A stretch of 9,880 nucleotides of DNA. It comes from WHSM01 sp050701815. GTDB taxonomy: Bacteria > Actinomycetota > Actinomycetes > Mycobacteriales > Micromonosporaceae. The position numbers and the translations under genes are program-made. Location: the NCBI GenBank assembly GCA_050701815.1, contig JBOGDL010000061.1, positions 1 to 9,880 on the forward strand, read 5' to 3'. This document shows, in pieces, positions 1 to 5,136 of this stretch (position 1 is the first letter of the stretch; the number at the start of each line of letters is the position of its first letter). The notes below the pieces were generated by a model. That model did not search any database and was not told where the DNA came from. It saw nothing but the letters and a program-made list of their open reading frames with translations.

Positions 1-43
1 TGTCGGGCTGCTTGTCCCTTGGGAAGCTCTCGTCCGACGTCAT
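1..43 (-). CDS. Start of an unidentified gene, cut by the left edge
   Basis: An ATG on the minus strand at 43-41 is preceded by a strong ribosome-binding site: GGAGGAGG lies a few bases upstream (+ strand 47-54). It opens a frame reading MTSDESFPRDKQPD before the window ends. Only 14 codons are visible, polar and charged, with no signal peptide or membrane segment in sight, so no function can be given. The call rests on the ribosome-binding site and on the orientation shared with all neighbours. A possible -10 element (TAGCGT) lies about 45 bases upstream, so the gene may have its own promoter rather than being read from the small gene at 444-596. Confidence 0.6.
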   Translation of the reverse strand, partial: MTSDESFPRDKQPD

Positions 44-87
44 AGCGCCTCCTCCACCATTGCCAGCCGTTCACGGTTGACAGGCTG

Positions 88-93
88 ACGCTA
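88..93 (-). promoter_or_regulatory. Candidate -10 element for the gene at the left edge
   Basis: On the minus strand the sequence reads GGTTAGCGTCAG, which contains TAGCGT and fits the TAnnnT pattern of actinobacterial housekeeping -10 boxes. A start point about 7 bases downstream would give a leader of roughly 38 bases carrying the GGAGGAGG ribosome-binding site. No good -35 hexamer is found at 16-19 bases upstream; the best is CACCTG. The -10 alone is weak evidence. Confidence 0.3.
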
Positions 94-213
94 ACCTGCG
101 ACACGCCCGGCAGGTGACCACCGTACCGGCCGTCGAGGCATCCCTCTGCCCCCAGGGCGCCCGTGGGTTTTCGCAGGCCATCACCACAGTTGCCAAGATC
201 GTATCGGGGATTC

Positions 214-237
214 GACGGCGGGTTGGAAACAACCGTC
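214..237. repeat. Hairpin with a GAAA loop
   Basis: On the + strand GACGG, then a three-base bulge (CGG) and GTTG, pairs with CAACCGTC across a GAAA tetraloop, giving nine paired positions in two blocks. A GNRA loop is favourable only if the + strand is transcribed; on the minus strand the loop is TTTC. It sits eight bases from the larger hairpin at 245-281. No gene on the + strand follows, so an RNA role is speculative. Confidence 0.4.
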
Positions 238-244
238 CAGACGC

Positions 245-281
245 CGATGAACCGGCGGCGCGGAGGCCGGCCGGTTCATCG
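245..281 (-). terminator. Perfect 12-bp stem hairpin, possible terminator
   Basis: CGATGAACCGGC at 245-256 is matched exactly by GCCGGTTCATCG at 270-281 around a 13-base loop. It lies about 160 bases past the stop of the 50-residue gene and about 200 bases before the partial gene, in the orientation of both. There is no T-run after the stem, which is common for actinobacterial terminators. It could end the small gene's transcript, or be a structured element of the next gene's leader if that gene is transcribed from further upstream. Confidence 0.45.
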
Positions 282-443
282 AAACGCGGGCTACGGGCTG
301 AGTGTTCAGGGCGCACCTTGCCCGTGAGAGACCTGGCCCTGTGGAGCCCCGGAAGCGCACGATCCACACGACAGCGGAAGCATGCCCGCGCAAATCCCCC
401 GCCCCCAGGCAAAGGTGACATCGCACGGGCAGTGCCGGTCAGC

Positions 444-596
444 TCAGAAGCGGACCTGACGCTGGACCGCCATCACAAGATCGTCACGCACGGACATCGA
501 CGGAGCGGTGTCGATCGCTCGTTGCAGCTCACGGGCGTTACGCCGGTCAATCCAGCGGCTGCGTTGGTTTCGGTACTTGGCCAGCAGAGTGCTCAT
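444..596 (-). CDS. Small basic protein of 50 residues, function unknown
   Basis: The frame starts at an ATG (596-594) and ends at TGA (446-444). It reads MSTLLAKYRNQRSRWIDRRN over the first 20 residues and ends in AVQRQVRF. It begins four bases after GGTGAGG, a moderate ribosome-binding site; an in-frame GTG three codons upstream is less well placed. The product is rich in Arg and Gln, has no cysteine, signal peptide or membrane segment, and is predicted by eye to be mostly helical: a basic helix over residues 5-30, then a turn at APS (31-33) and a second helix. The general layout resembles short helical proteins found singly in actinomycete genomes, but I cannot assign a family. Third-position GC is about 74 percent by hand count, lower than in the large genes here, so it may be recently acquired, weakly expressed or, less likely, spurious. 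A pair of TTTATTCGG repeats lies about 115-155 bases upstream. Confidence 0.6.
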   Translation of the reverse strand: MSTLLAKYRNQRSRWIDRRNARELQRAIDTAPSMSVRDDLVMAVQRQVRF

Positions 597-711
597 GGTC
601 CTCACCAGGTGTTCTTAGGTGGTTGGCTTCGTCCCGGCTCGGGCCTCCGTGAGATCGGCGGCCTCTTGCCGTGCCTCCAATTGAACCCGCGAAAGCCACG
701 CTCGGCCATCT

Positions 712-751
712 TTTATTCGGTGACGTAGCGCACGTGCCTTTGTTTATTCGG
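712..751. repeat. Pair of TTTATTCGG direct repeats flanking a GCACGTGC palindrome
   Basis: TTTATTCGG occurs at 712-720 and again at 743-751, a centre-to-centre distance of 31 bases (close to three helical turns), so both copies would face the same side of the DNA. Between them is GCACGTGC (730-737). On the minus strand the copies read CCGAATAAA. The arrangement suggests a protein-binding site controlling the 50-residue gene downstream, or the AT-rich part of its promoter. No regulator gene is adjacent. Confidence 0.4.
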
Positions 752-768
752 CATTGACAGTGAATGCC
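750..768. repeat. Small inverted repeat GGCATT/AATGCC
   Basis: GGCATT (750-755) and AATGCC (763-768) are exact inverted copies around a 7-base centre. On the + strand the first arm overlaps TTGACA (754-759), a good -35 hexamer, but the best -10 at 18 bases spacing is only TTAGGT (778-783), and no + strand gene follows. An operator half-site pair is the most likely reading. Confidence 0.3.
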
Positions 769-826
769 TGAACGATTTTAGGTGTACGCCCGACAGTGGC
801 CGGACTGCGTCCCGGGCACAGCACAA

Positions 827-863
827 GGCCCCTTGACCCCGGCGAGCCGGGAGCCAAGGGGCC
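827..863 (-). terminator. Terminator hairpin of the C39 peptidase gene
   Basis: GGCCCCTTG (827-835) and CAAGGGGCC (855-863) form a perfect 9-bp outer stem. Inside it CCCGG (838-842) pairs with CCGGG (847-851) around a CGAG loop, giving a long GC-rich hairpin. It begins about 20 bases after the peptidase stop codon. The minus strand continues TTGTGC, so only a trace of a T-tract is present, as is usual in this group. The palindrome could also act on the other strand, but no + strand gene needs it. Confidence 0.75.
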
Positions 864-883
864 CAGAAACAGACTTCAGTCGA

Positions 884-2236
884 TCACCAGTTCGGGTTGG
901 CACTGTCCACGGGGCGTGGCCACGCCTTCGACGTCGGCTTGATGAGATACACGATCCCGCCGCTGCCGCCCGCCACCGAGCCATCGGCACGGTGACGCTT
1001 GGTGCGAAGCCAGATCTTCTCGAAGTCCTCGCGCGGGTAGACGTTGCGCACCGCATCGTTGGAACTCGACGCCGGGTCGTTGACGATCACATCACCGTCG
1101 GAGGTGAACCCCACCACCACGAAGATGTGCCCGGACGTTCCGTAGCCGGCGCCCGGCAGCTCCTCTTCCAGGAACGACTGCGAGGTGATCACGGGAATGC
1201 CGGCCTTGATGAACAGTTCCACCTCGTCCAGCGAGTGCAGGCGAGTGATTCGCCCTTCCATCCCGCGGAACGAGGAGGCGTACGCCGTGTTGAACGGCCA
1301 GTTGCCGGCGCCCTCGTACGTGTAGTCCCACGTCATACGTGCGGCATGGGCCACCTGCGGATCGACGTAACCAGGCTCAACCCACGACATGTCGTCCTCC
1401 GACGGGCCCCGGCCCCAGTACTCGAGCACCATCGTGGTGGACGTGGGGCTGCACCAGACCTGGCCGCCGCCACCGTACTCGGGGTAGTTGCCCCGGTGGA
1501 TGTTCTGGGAGTGCCGCGGCACCACCAGCTCAGTCCCCCAGGCGATCCCGCCCTGGCTCGGCTCCACGCCAAACCGGTCCGGAACGTACGAGGACATGGC
1601 GCCCAGCATCCGCACTTCCGGCGACGCATCCGAGCCAGGCGCCCGGTACATCGTCAAGCGCAGCTGGTACGCGGAGAGCCGCACCCGATCCGGGTCGTCG
1701 ATGGAGAACGTGTCGGTCCAGATGGAGCTGTACGCGTCACCTTGCTTGTCCACAGTGGTCCGCTTGATGTCGGCGTCACCTGCGGCCCACCGACCCATCA
1801 CGAACCATGGGGTGGACTTTCCGTTGTCGTACTCGCCCTGCATCTCCACCTGCAGCCAGGTGCCAGCTGGGGTGGTCGCGTTCCAGGACGCCACCAACTC
1901 GCTGGCGCCGAAATTCAGGTCGTGTCGAGGGGAGGTCCAGACGCCGTACTCCCAGCTACGCTTCTCGCCAGTGTGCGGGTCGGTGTACTTGACCGTGCCC
2001 GCTGGTCGTCCAATCTCGACATTTGCGGGGTCGTCGCTATTCGCGACGACGCCATGGGAGTCACCTGAGAGCCACTGTCGATAGGTGCTCCAGTCGTGGA
2101 AGTTCACGGGCGCGTCCGTCGCCAGGTTGGTCTGATTTCGGATCTGGATGCCGTCGGGCGCGGCTGCGGCGGTGGACGCGACCAACGCGCACCCAAGAAC
2201 ACCTGCTAACGCTCCGATAGCGACTCGGAATCTCAT
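884..2236 (-). CDS. Secreted C39-like (papain-fold) cysteine peptidase
   Basis: This 450-residue protein starts at an ATG preceded by GGAGG six bases upstream. Residues 1-27 form a signal peptide: two Arg at 2-4, a hydrophobic core and a STAAAAP cleavage region around 26-27. A Cys at 16 in VLGC could be read as a lipobox, but it lies mid-core and I favour Sec cleavage after the Ala run. Residues 40-230 are a Trp- and Asp-rich domain, probably beta-sandwich, of unknown role. Residues 235-435 match the peptidase C39-like family: Gln259 and Cys262 in GGQVWCSPTS, His370 in SGHIFVVVGF and Asp387 in VNDPA form the expected catalytic set. The enzyme should act outside the cell on peptides or cell-wall material; the substrate is unknown. 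There is no sortase motif or C-terminal membrane anchor. It appears to be monocistronic, with strong hairpins before and after it and its own leader. Confidence 0.85.
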   Translation of the reverse strand: MRFRVAIGALAGVLGCALVASTAAAAPDGIQIRNQTNLATDAPVNFHDWSTYRQWLSGDSHGVVANSDDPANVEIGRPAGTVKYTDPHTGEKRSWEYGVWTSPRHDLNFGASELVASWNATTPAGTWLQVEMQGEYDNGKSTPWFVMGRWAAGDADIKRTTVDKQGDAYSSIWTDTFSIDDPDRVRLSAYQLRLTMYRAPGSDASPEVRMLGAMSSYVPDRFGVEPSQGGIAWGTELVVPRHSQNIHRGNYPEYGGGGQVWCSPTSTTMVLEYWGRGPSEDDMSWVEPGYVDPQVAHAARMTWDYTYEGAGNWPFNTAYASSFRGMEGRITRLHSLDEVELFIKAGIPVITSQSFLEEELPGAGYGTSGHIFVVVGFTSDGDVIVNDPASSSNDAVRNVYPREDFEKIWLRTKRHRADGSVAGGSGGIVYLIKPTSKAWPRPVDSANPNW

Positions 2237-2284
2237 TCGTTGCCTCCGGGGTTATCGGGGAGACCCCGCCGGCCGACTCGGGAA

Positions 2285-2313
2285 ATCGCTCCTGTCGATC
2301 CAGCAGGGGCGAT
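2285..2313 (-). promoter_or_regulatory. Leader hairpin upstream of the C39 peptidase gene
   Basis: ATCGCTCCTG (2285-2294) and CAGGGGCGAT (2304-2313) are inverted copies with nine of ten positions pairing around a 9-base loop. The odd position is a G-T wobble on the + strand and a C-A mismatch on the minus strand transcript. It lies about 50 bases upstream of the ATG and so probably within the 5' leader or at the start point. It may stabilise the mRNA or be an operator dyad. Confidence 0.35.
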
Positions 2314-2316
2314 AAC

Positions 2317-2345
2317 AGTTTTCTCCATTTGGGTATTCGCTGCAA
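2317..2345 (-). promoter_or_regulatory. Weak candidate promoter for the C39 peptidase gene
   Basis: On the minus strand TTGCAG (2345-2340) is followed after 17 bases by AAAACT (2322-2317). Both are imperfect matches to actinobacterial housekeeping hexamers. The implied start point near 2310 falls at the edge of the hairpin at 2285-2313. The AT-rich context supports a promoter somewhere here, but the exact boxes are uncertain. Confidence 0.22.
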
Positions 2346-2540
2346 CATTTCTCAGCCCAAGTTCACACCAGAAACTTATGCGGCGCCTGCGGGCGCGAGC
2401 AGCGACGATCAAGGGCCTGCGGAAGACGTCTGTGACGGCGCGGTGATGCCCGGAGCCGACGCGAGCAACCTGGACCTTGACCCCACCACTGTGATCACCG
2501 CGAGGCTCGGGCGCGACGACCGCAAATGCCGCAATGCCTG

Positions 2541-2577
2541 TTCGGGCCCTGTTGACTTGCGATCAACAGGGCCCGAA
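2541..2577 (-). terminator. Terminator of the dehydrogenase operon
   Basis: TTCGGGCCCTGTTGA (2541-2555) and TCAACAGGGCCCGAA (2563-2577) form a perfect 15-bp stem around a 7-base loop. The hairpin starts five bases past the E2 stop codon at 2583-2585, the classic position for an intrinsic terminator. No T-run follows the stem. It separates the operon from the peptidase gene, which then needs its own promoter. Confidence 0.85.
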
Positions 2578-2582
2578 ACCAG

Positions 2583-4136
2583 CTACGCCCAGGCGAGCAG
2601 GGCCGCCTCGGGATCAGTCAGGAACCGACCCACGTCGGCGAGGAACTTCGAGCCGAGTTCACCGTCCACGATCCGGTGGTCGAACGAGAGCGCGAGCGTG
2701 GTCACCTGGCGGGGCTTCACTTTGCCCTTGTGCACCCAGGGCTGCTCCCGGATCGCGCCGAACGCCAGGATCGCGGCCTCTCCCGGGGGCAGGATCGGGG
2801 TGCCGGTGTCGACCCCGAACACCCCCACGTTGGTGATGGTGAACGTGCCGCCCTGCATGTCGGCCGGGCTGGTCTTGCCTTCCTTGGCCGTGCCCACGAG
2901 ACCCCGTAGCGCGTCGGCCAACTCGCGGAGCGACAGCCGACCCGCGTCCTTGATGTTCGGGACGATCAGACCGCGTGGAGTCGCCGCCGCGATGCCGAGG
3001 TTCACGTACTGCTTGAGCACGATCTCGTCCCGCTCCGCGTCCCACGAGGAGTTGATCATCGGATGCCGTCGGGCGGCCACCAACACCGCCTTCGCGACCA
3101 GCAGCAACGGCGAGATCCGCACCCCGTCCCAGTCCGGCATCGCGGCCAGCCGCTTGCACGCACGTACCGTACGGGTGGCGTCGACCGTCAGGAACTCGGT
3201 GACGTGCGGGGCGGTGAAGGCGCTCGCCACCATGTTCTCGGCGGTGAGCTTGCGGACGCCCTTGACCGGGATCCGTTGCTCCCGGTCCGCCCCGAACACC
3301 GGCGCCGACAGCCCGGCCGGAGCAGCCGGAGCAGCCGGAGCAGCCGGCTGAGCCTGTTCGACCAGAGCCATCACATCGTCCCGGCTGATCGAGCCGCGCG
3401 GGCCGGTGGGCGTGACCGTACGCAGGTCGACCCCCAACTCCTTGGCGAGCTTTCGCACCGGCGGCTTGGCCAGCACTGTCAGATCGGCCGTCGCCGCCGG
3501 CATTGCCTCTGGCGCCGCCGGTGTGGCGACAGGCGCCGGGACAGGTGGAGCCGCGGCCACCCCGACCGGCCCCGCTGGAGGCGCCGACGCCGGGCCCTTG
3601 CGGGGGCGACGCTTGGCGGCGACCTGGCGCGGGCCGTACCCCACCAAAACAGCGGTACGACCACCCGGCGCCGGGCCGCCGATCAGGCCAGCCTCCACCG
3701 CCTCCTCCTCGGCCGCTTCCTCGACAGCCTCGGCTGCCACCGCAGGACCCGCTGCCGTGGCTGACGAGGCGGCCCCGTTGCTGGCGGCGGTGGCGCCGTT
3801 GCTTGCCGGAGCGCCACCCGAGGACGGGGCACCAGCCGAGGACGGGGCGCCAGCCGAGGACGGGGCGCCACCCGGGGCTGGACCGGCGCCCGGCTCGGTG
3901 TCGTACGCGATGATGGGTGTGCCCACCTCGACGGTGTCACCCTCAACGCAGAACAACTCGGTGACCACCCCGACATACGGGGACGGGATCTCGACCGCCG
4001 CCTTGGCGGTCTCCACCTCCACGATCGGTTGGTTCTGGGTCACCTCATCGCCTGGCTTCACCAGCCACGCCAAGATCTCACCTTCGGTGAGGCCCTCTCC
4101 GAGGTCCGGCAGTTTGAACTGTTTGATCCGCGACAT
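2583..4136 (-). CDS. bkdC: Branched-chain 2-oxoacid dehydrogenase E2 (dihydrolipoamide acyltransferase)
   Basis: E2 carries the acyl group from E1 on a lipoyl arm and transfers it to CoA. I start it at the ATG 4136-4134 (517 residues, MSRIKQFKLPDLGEGL), because AGGAG lies about eight bases upstream and the family's N-terminus is met exactly; a longer open frame reaches into the E1-beta gene. Residues 4-78 are one lipoyl domain with the acceptor lysine K45 in VETAKAAVE. Residues 82-215 are a long Ala/Pro/Gly linker with GAPSSA repeats and an acidic patch (135-149). Within it, a conserved-looking GGRTAVLVGYG block (158-168) is typical of actinobacterial branched-chain E2 proteins. The E1/E3-binding domain is at 222-262, and a second Ala/Pro linker at 263-276 joins it to the catalytic domain, with His487 and Asp491 in DHRIVDG. 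The gene is third in the operon, 10 bases after E1-beta, and followed by a strong terminator. Pyruvate as substrate cannot be excluded from sequence. Confidence 0.92.
   Translation of the reverse strand: MSRIKQFKLPDLGEGLTEGEILAWLVKPGDEVTQNQPIVEVETAKAAVEIPSPYVGVVTELFCVEGDTVEVGTPIIAYDTEPGAGPAPGGAPSSAGAPSSAGAPSSGGAPASNGATAASNGAASSATAAGPAVAAEAVEEAAEEEAVEAGLIGGPAPGGRTAVLVGYGPRQVAAKRRPRKGPASAPPAGPVGVAAAPPVPAPVATPAAPEAMPAATADLTVLAKPPVRKLAKELGVDLRTVTPTGPRGSISRDDVMALVEQAQPAAPAAPAAPAGLSAPVFGADREQRIPVKGVRKLTAENMVASAFTAPHVTEFLTVDATRTVRACKRLAAMPDWDGVRISPLLLVAKAVLVAARRHPMINSSWDAERDEIVLKQYVNLGIAAATPRGLIVPNIKDAGRLSLRELADALRGLVGTAKEGKTSPADMQGGTFTITNVGVFGVDTGTPILPPGEAAILAFGAIREQPWVHKGKVKPRQVTTLALSFDHRIVDGELGSKFLADVGRFLTDPEAALLAWA
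3317..3343. repeat. Three exact 9-bp tandem repeats inside the E2 gene
   Basis: CCGGAGCAG occurs three times in a row (3317-3325, 3326-3334, 3335-3343), followed by a diverged CCGGCTGAG. On the coding strand it encodes part of the PAAPAAPAAPAG linker between the E1/E3-binding domain and the catalytic domain of E2 (residues 264-275). The unit keeps the reading frame, so copy number could change without damage. Confidence 0.75.
3811..3882. repeat. 18-bp tandem repeat inside the E2 linker
   Basis: Four consecutive 18-base units start at 3811, 3829, 3847 and 3865. The first three differ at only one or two positions from each other (for example GCGCCAGCCGAGGACGGG), and the fourth is diverged. They encode GAPSSA-type repeats in residues about 85-108 of E2, just after the lipoyl domain, where the linker must be flexible. 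The high DNA identity implies recent in-frame duplication. Confidence 0.8.
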
Positions 4137-4146
4137 CGGCAGGCTC

Positions 4147-5136
4147 CTAGAAGGTGAAGGTGCGGTCGACGGCGTCGAGCACCCGGTCCAGATCCGGCAG
4201 GTACTCCTCTTCGATCCGAGCCGGCGGGTACGGCACATCGAAGCCCGTCACCCGCATCACCGGGGACTCCAGGGAGTAGAAGCACTCCTCGGCGACCCGC
4301 GCCGCGATCTCACCGCCGATGCCACCCGACAGCGGCGCCTCATGCACGATCACCAGCCGCCCGGTCTTGCGCACGGACGCGTACACCGGGGCCAGGTCCA
4401 GCGGCGCGATGCTGCGCAGGTCGATCACCTCAAGTTGCCGGCCGTTGTCCTCGGCTGCCGCGGTCGCGGCGTCGACCGCGACCCGCACCGTGGGCCCGTA
4501 CCCGAGGACGGTGCAGTCGCTGCCCTCGCGCAGCAGCTGGGACGCGTGCAACGGAAGCACCTGCTCCGGGCTGGCGTCGGACTTGACCTCGCCCTTCTCC
4601 CAGTAGCGCCGCTTCGGCTCCATGAAGATGATCGGGTCATCGCTGGCGATGGCCTGCTGGATCATCCAGTACGCGTCGTGCGGGCTGGCGCACGAGACCA
4701 CCTTCAACCCCGGGGTGTGGGCGAAGTACGCCTCCGGCGACTCCGAGTGGTGCTCCACCGCGCCGATGCCGCCACCGAACGGGATCCGGATCACCACTGG
4801 CAGCGCCAGGCGCCCCCCGGAGCGGCCGTGCATCTTCGCCAGCTGGGTCACGATCTGGTCGAACGCCGGAAACACGAACCCGTCGAATTGGATCTCGCAG
4901 ACCGGCCGGAACCCACGCAGCGCCAGCCCGATCGCGGTGCCCACGATGCCGGACTCGGCGAGCGGGGTGTCGATCACCCGATCCTCGCCGAAATCTTTCT
5001 GCAGCCCGTCGGTGATCCGGAAGACACCGCCTAGCTTGCCGATGTCCTCACCCATCAACAGCACGTTGGGGTCCTTCTCCAGCGCCCGCCGCATGCCGTT
5101 GTTGAGGGCCTTGCCGATGGTCATGGTCTCTGCCAT
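4147..5136 (-). CDS. bkdB: Branched-chain 2-oxoacid dehydrogenase E1 component, beta subunit
   Basis: This is the beta half of the thiamine diphosphate-dependent E1 decarboxylase, pairing with the alpha subunit encoded just upstream. I start it at the ATG 5136-5134 (329 residues), which overlaps the E1-alpha stop as TGATG and has AAGGGGG about seven bases upstream; an in-frame GTG directly before it adds one residue. Family signatures are GEDIG (29-33), DTPLAESGIVGTAIG (56-70, where Glu61 is the expected cofactor-activating glutamate), EHHSESPEAYFAHTPGL (128-144), DLRSIAPLD (239-247) and HEAPLSGGIGGEIA (265-278). The length is normal for a full subunit. The overlap indicates translational coupling that keeps alpha and beta equimolar. 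The tyrosine in EAYFAHTPG and the actinobacterial gene order favour the branched-chain type, but pyruvate dehydrogenase is the alternative. Confidence 0.93.
   Translation of the reverse strand: MAETMTIGKALNNGMRRALEKDPNVLLMGEDIGKLGGVFRITDGLQKDFGEDRVIDTPLAESGIVGTAIGLALRGFRPVCEIQFDGFVFPAFDQIVTQLAKMHGRSGGRLALPVVIRIPFGGGIGAVEHHSESPEAYFAHTPGLKVVSCASPHDAYWMIQQAIASDDPIIFMEPKRRYWEKGEVKSDASPEQVLPLHASQLLREGSDCTVLGYGPTVRVAVDAATAAAEDNGRQLEVIDLRSIAPLDLAPVYASVRKTGRLVIVHEAPLSGGIGGEIAARVAEECFYSLESPVMRVTGFDVPYPPARIEEEYLPDLDRVLDAVDRTFTF

Larger units (their letters stand above)
44..443. other. 400-base non-coding stretch with several hairpins
   Basis: No convincing gene is found between the 50-residue gene and the partial gene at the left edge. 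Reading frames exist on both strands, but their third-position GC is low compared with the large genes and they lack ribosome-binding sites. The stretch holds three inverted repeats on the + strand: 214-237 (stem with a GAAA loop), 245-281 (12-bp perfect stem) and 307-341 (6-bp stem CAGGGC/GCCCTG around a 23-base loop). It also holds a candidate -10 for the next gene. It may contain a terminator, a structured leader or a small RNA; the sequence alone does not decide. Confidence 0.6.
597..883. other. 287-base spacer between the small gene and the C39 peptidase gene
   Basis: This spacer holds the peptidase gene's terminator hairpin (827-863), a small inverted repeat (750-768), two direct TTTATTCGG repeats (712-720 and 743-751) and an 8-bp palindrome GCACGTGC (730-737). 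It is clearly more AT-rich around 705-785 than the coding regions. It is the likely site of the promoter and operator of the 50-residue gene. A 35-codon minus-strand frame (709 to 602) ends five bases before that gene's ATG but has no ribosome-binding site, so I do not call it. Confidence 0.55.
2237..2582. other. 346-base spacer between the E2 gene and the C39 peptidase gene
   Basis: This spacer contains the dehydrogenase operon's terminator (2541-2577), then about 300 bases without a credible gene, ending in the peptidase gene's ribosome-binding site (CCTCC on the + strand at 2243-2247). The part at 2310-2380 is the most AT-rich and probably holds the peptidase promoter. A leader hairpin lies at 2285-2313, and an 8-bp palindrome GTGATCAC at 2491-2498 could be a binding site, but it is short. 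I see no tRNA, attachment site or mobile element remnant. Confidence 0.55.

Noticed and set aside
71..181. 36-codon minus-strand frame beginning MACENPRAPWGQ with a CxxC near its end, zinc-knuckle-like
   Set aside because: No ribosome-binding site, third-position GC near background, and the Cys spacing does not fit a named zinc motif; homologues would be needed to revive it.
318..436. Resemblance to a glycine riboswitch on the + strand (GTGAGAG, later GCGGAAGCA and CCAGGCAAAGG)
   Set aside because: The GAGAG segment has no CTCTC partner before AGGCAAAGG, so the defining stem cannot form, and no + strand gene lies downstream to be regulated.
602..709. 35-codon minus-strand frame ending five bases before the small gene's ATG, possible leader peptide
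   Set aside because: No ribosome-binding site, basic low-information sequence and no regulatory codon run; only its position is suggestive.
754..783. TTGACA on the + strand as a promoter reading into the peptidase gene's antisense strand
   Set aside because: The -10 at allowed spacing (TTAGGT) is poor, a strong hairpin lies directly downstream and no + strand gene follows.
782..2068. Long + strand open frame of 428 codons opposite the peptidase gene
   Set aside because: It is the GC-driven mirror frame of a gene with clear catalytic motifs; the translation is His/Arg/Pro-rich with no domain.
2237..2313. Possible c-di-AMP (ydaO-type) riboswitch before the secreted peptidase gene, suggested by GATAACCCCGGAGGC
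   Set aside because: Only the 3' end resembles the motif; the conserved upstream purine-rich core segments are absent and the region is too short for the full aptamer.
3406..5034. Long + strand open frame of 542 codons opposite the E1-beta and E2 genes
   Set aside because: It spans two well-supported genes on the other strand, and its product is low-complexity and His/Arg/Asp-rich without motifs.
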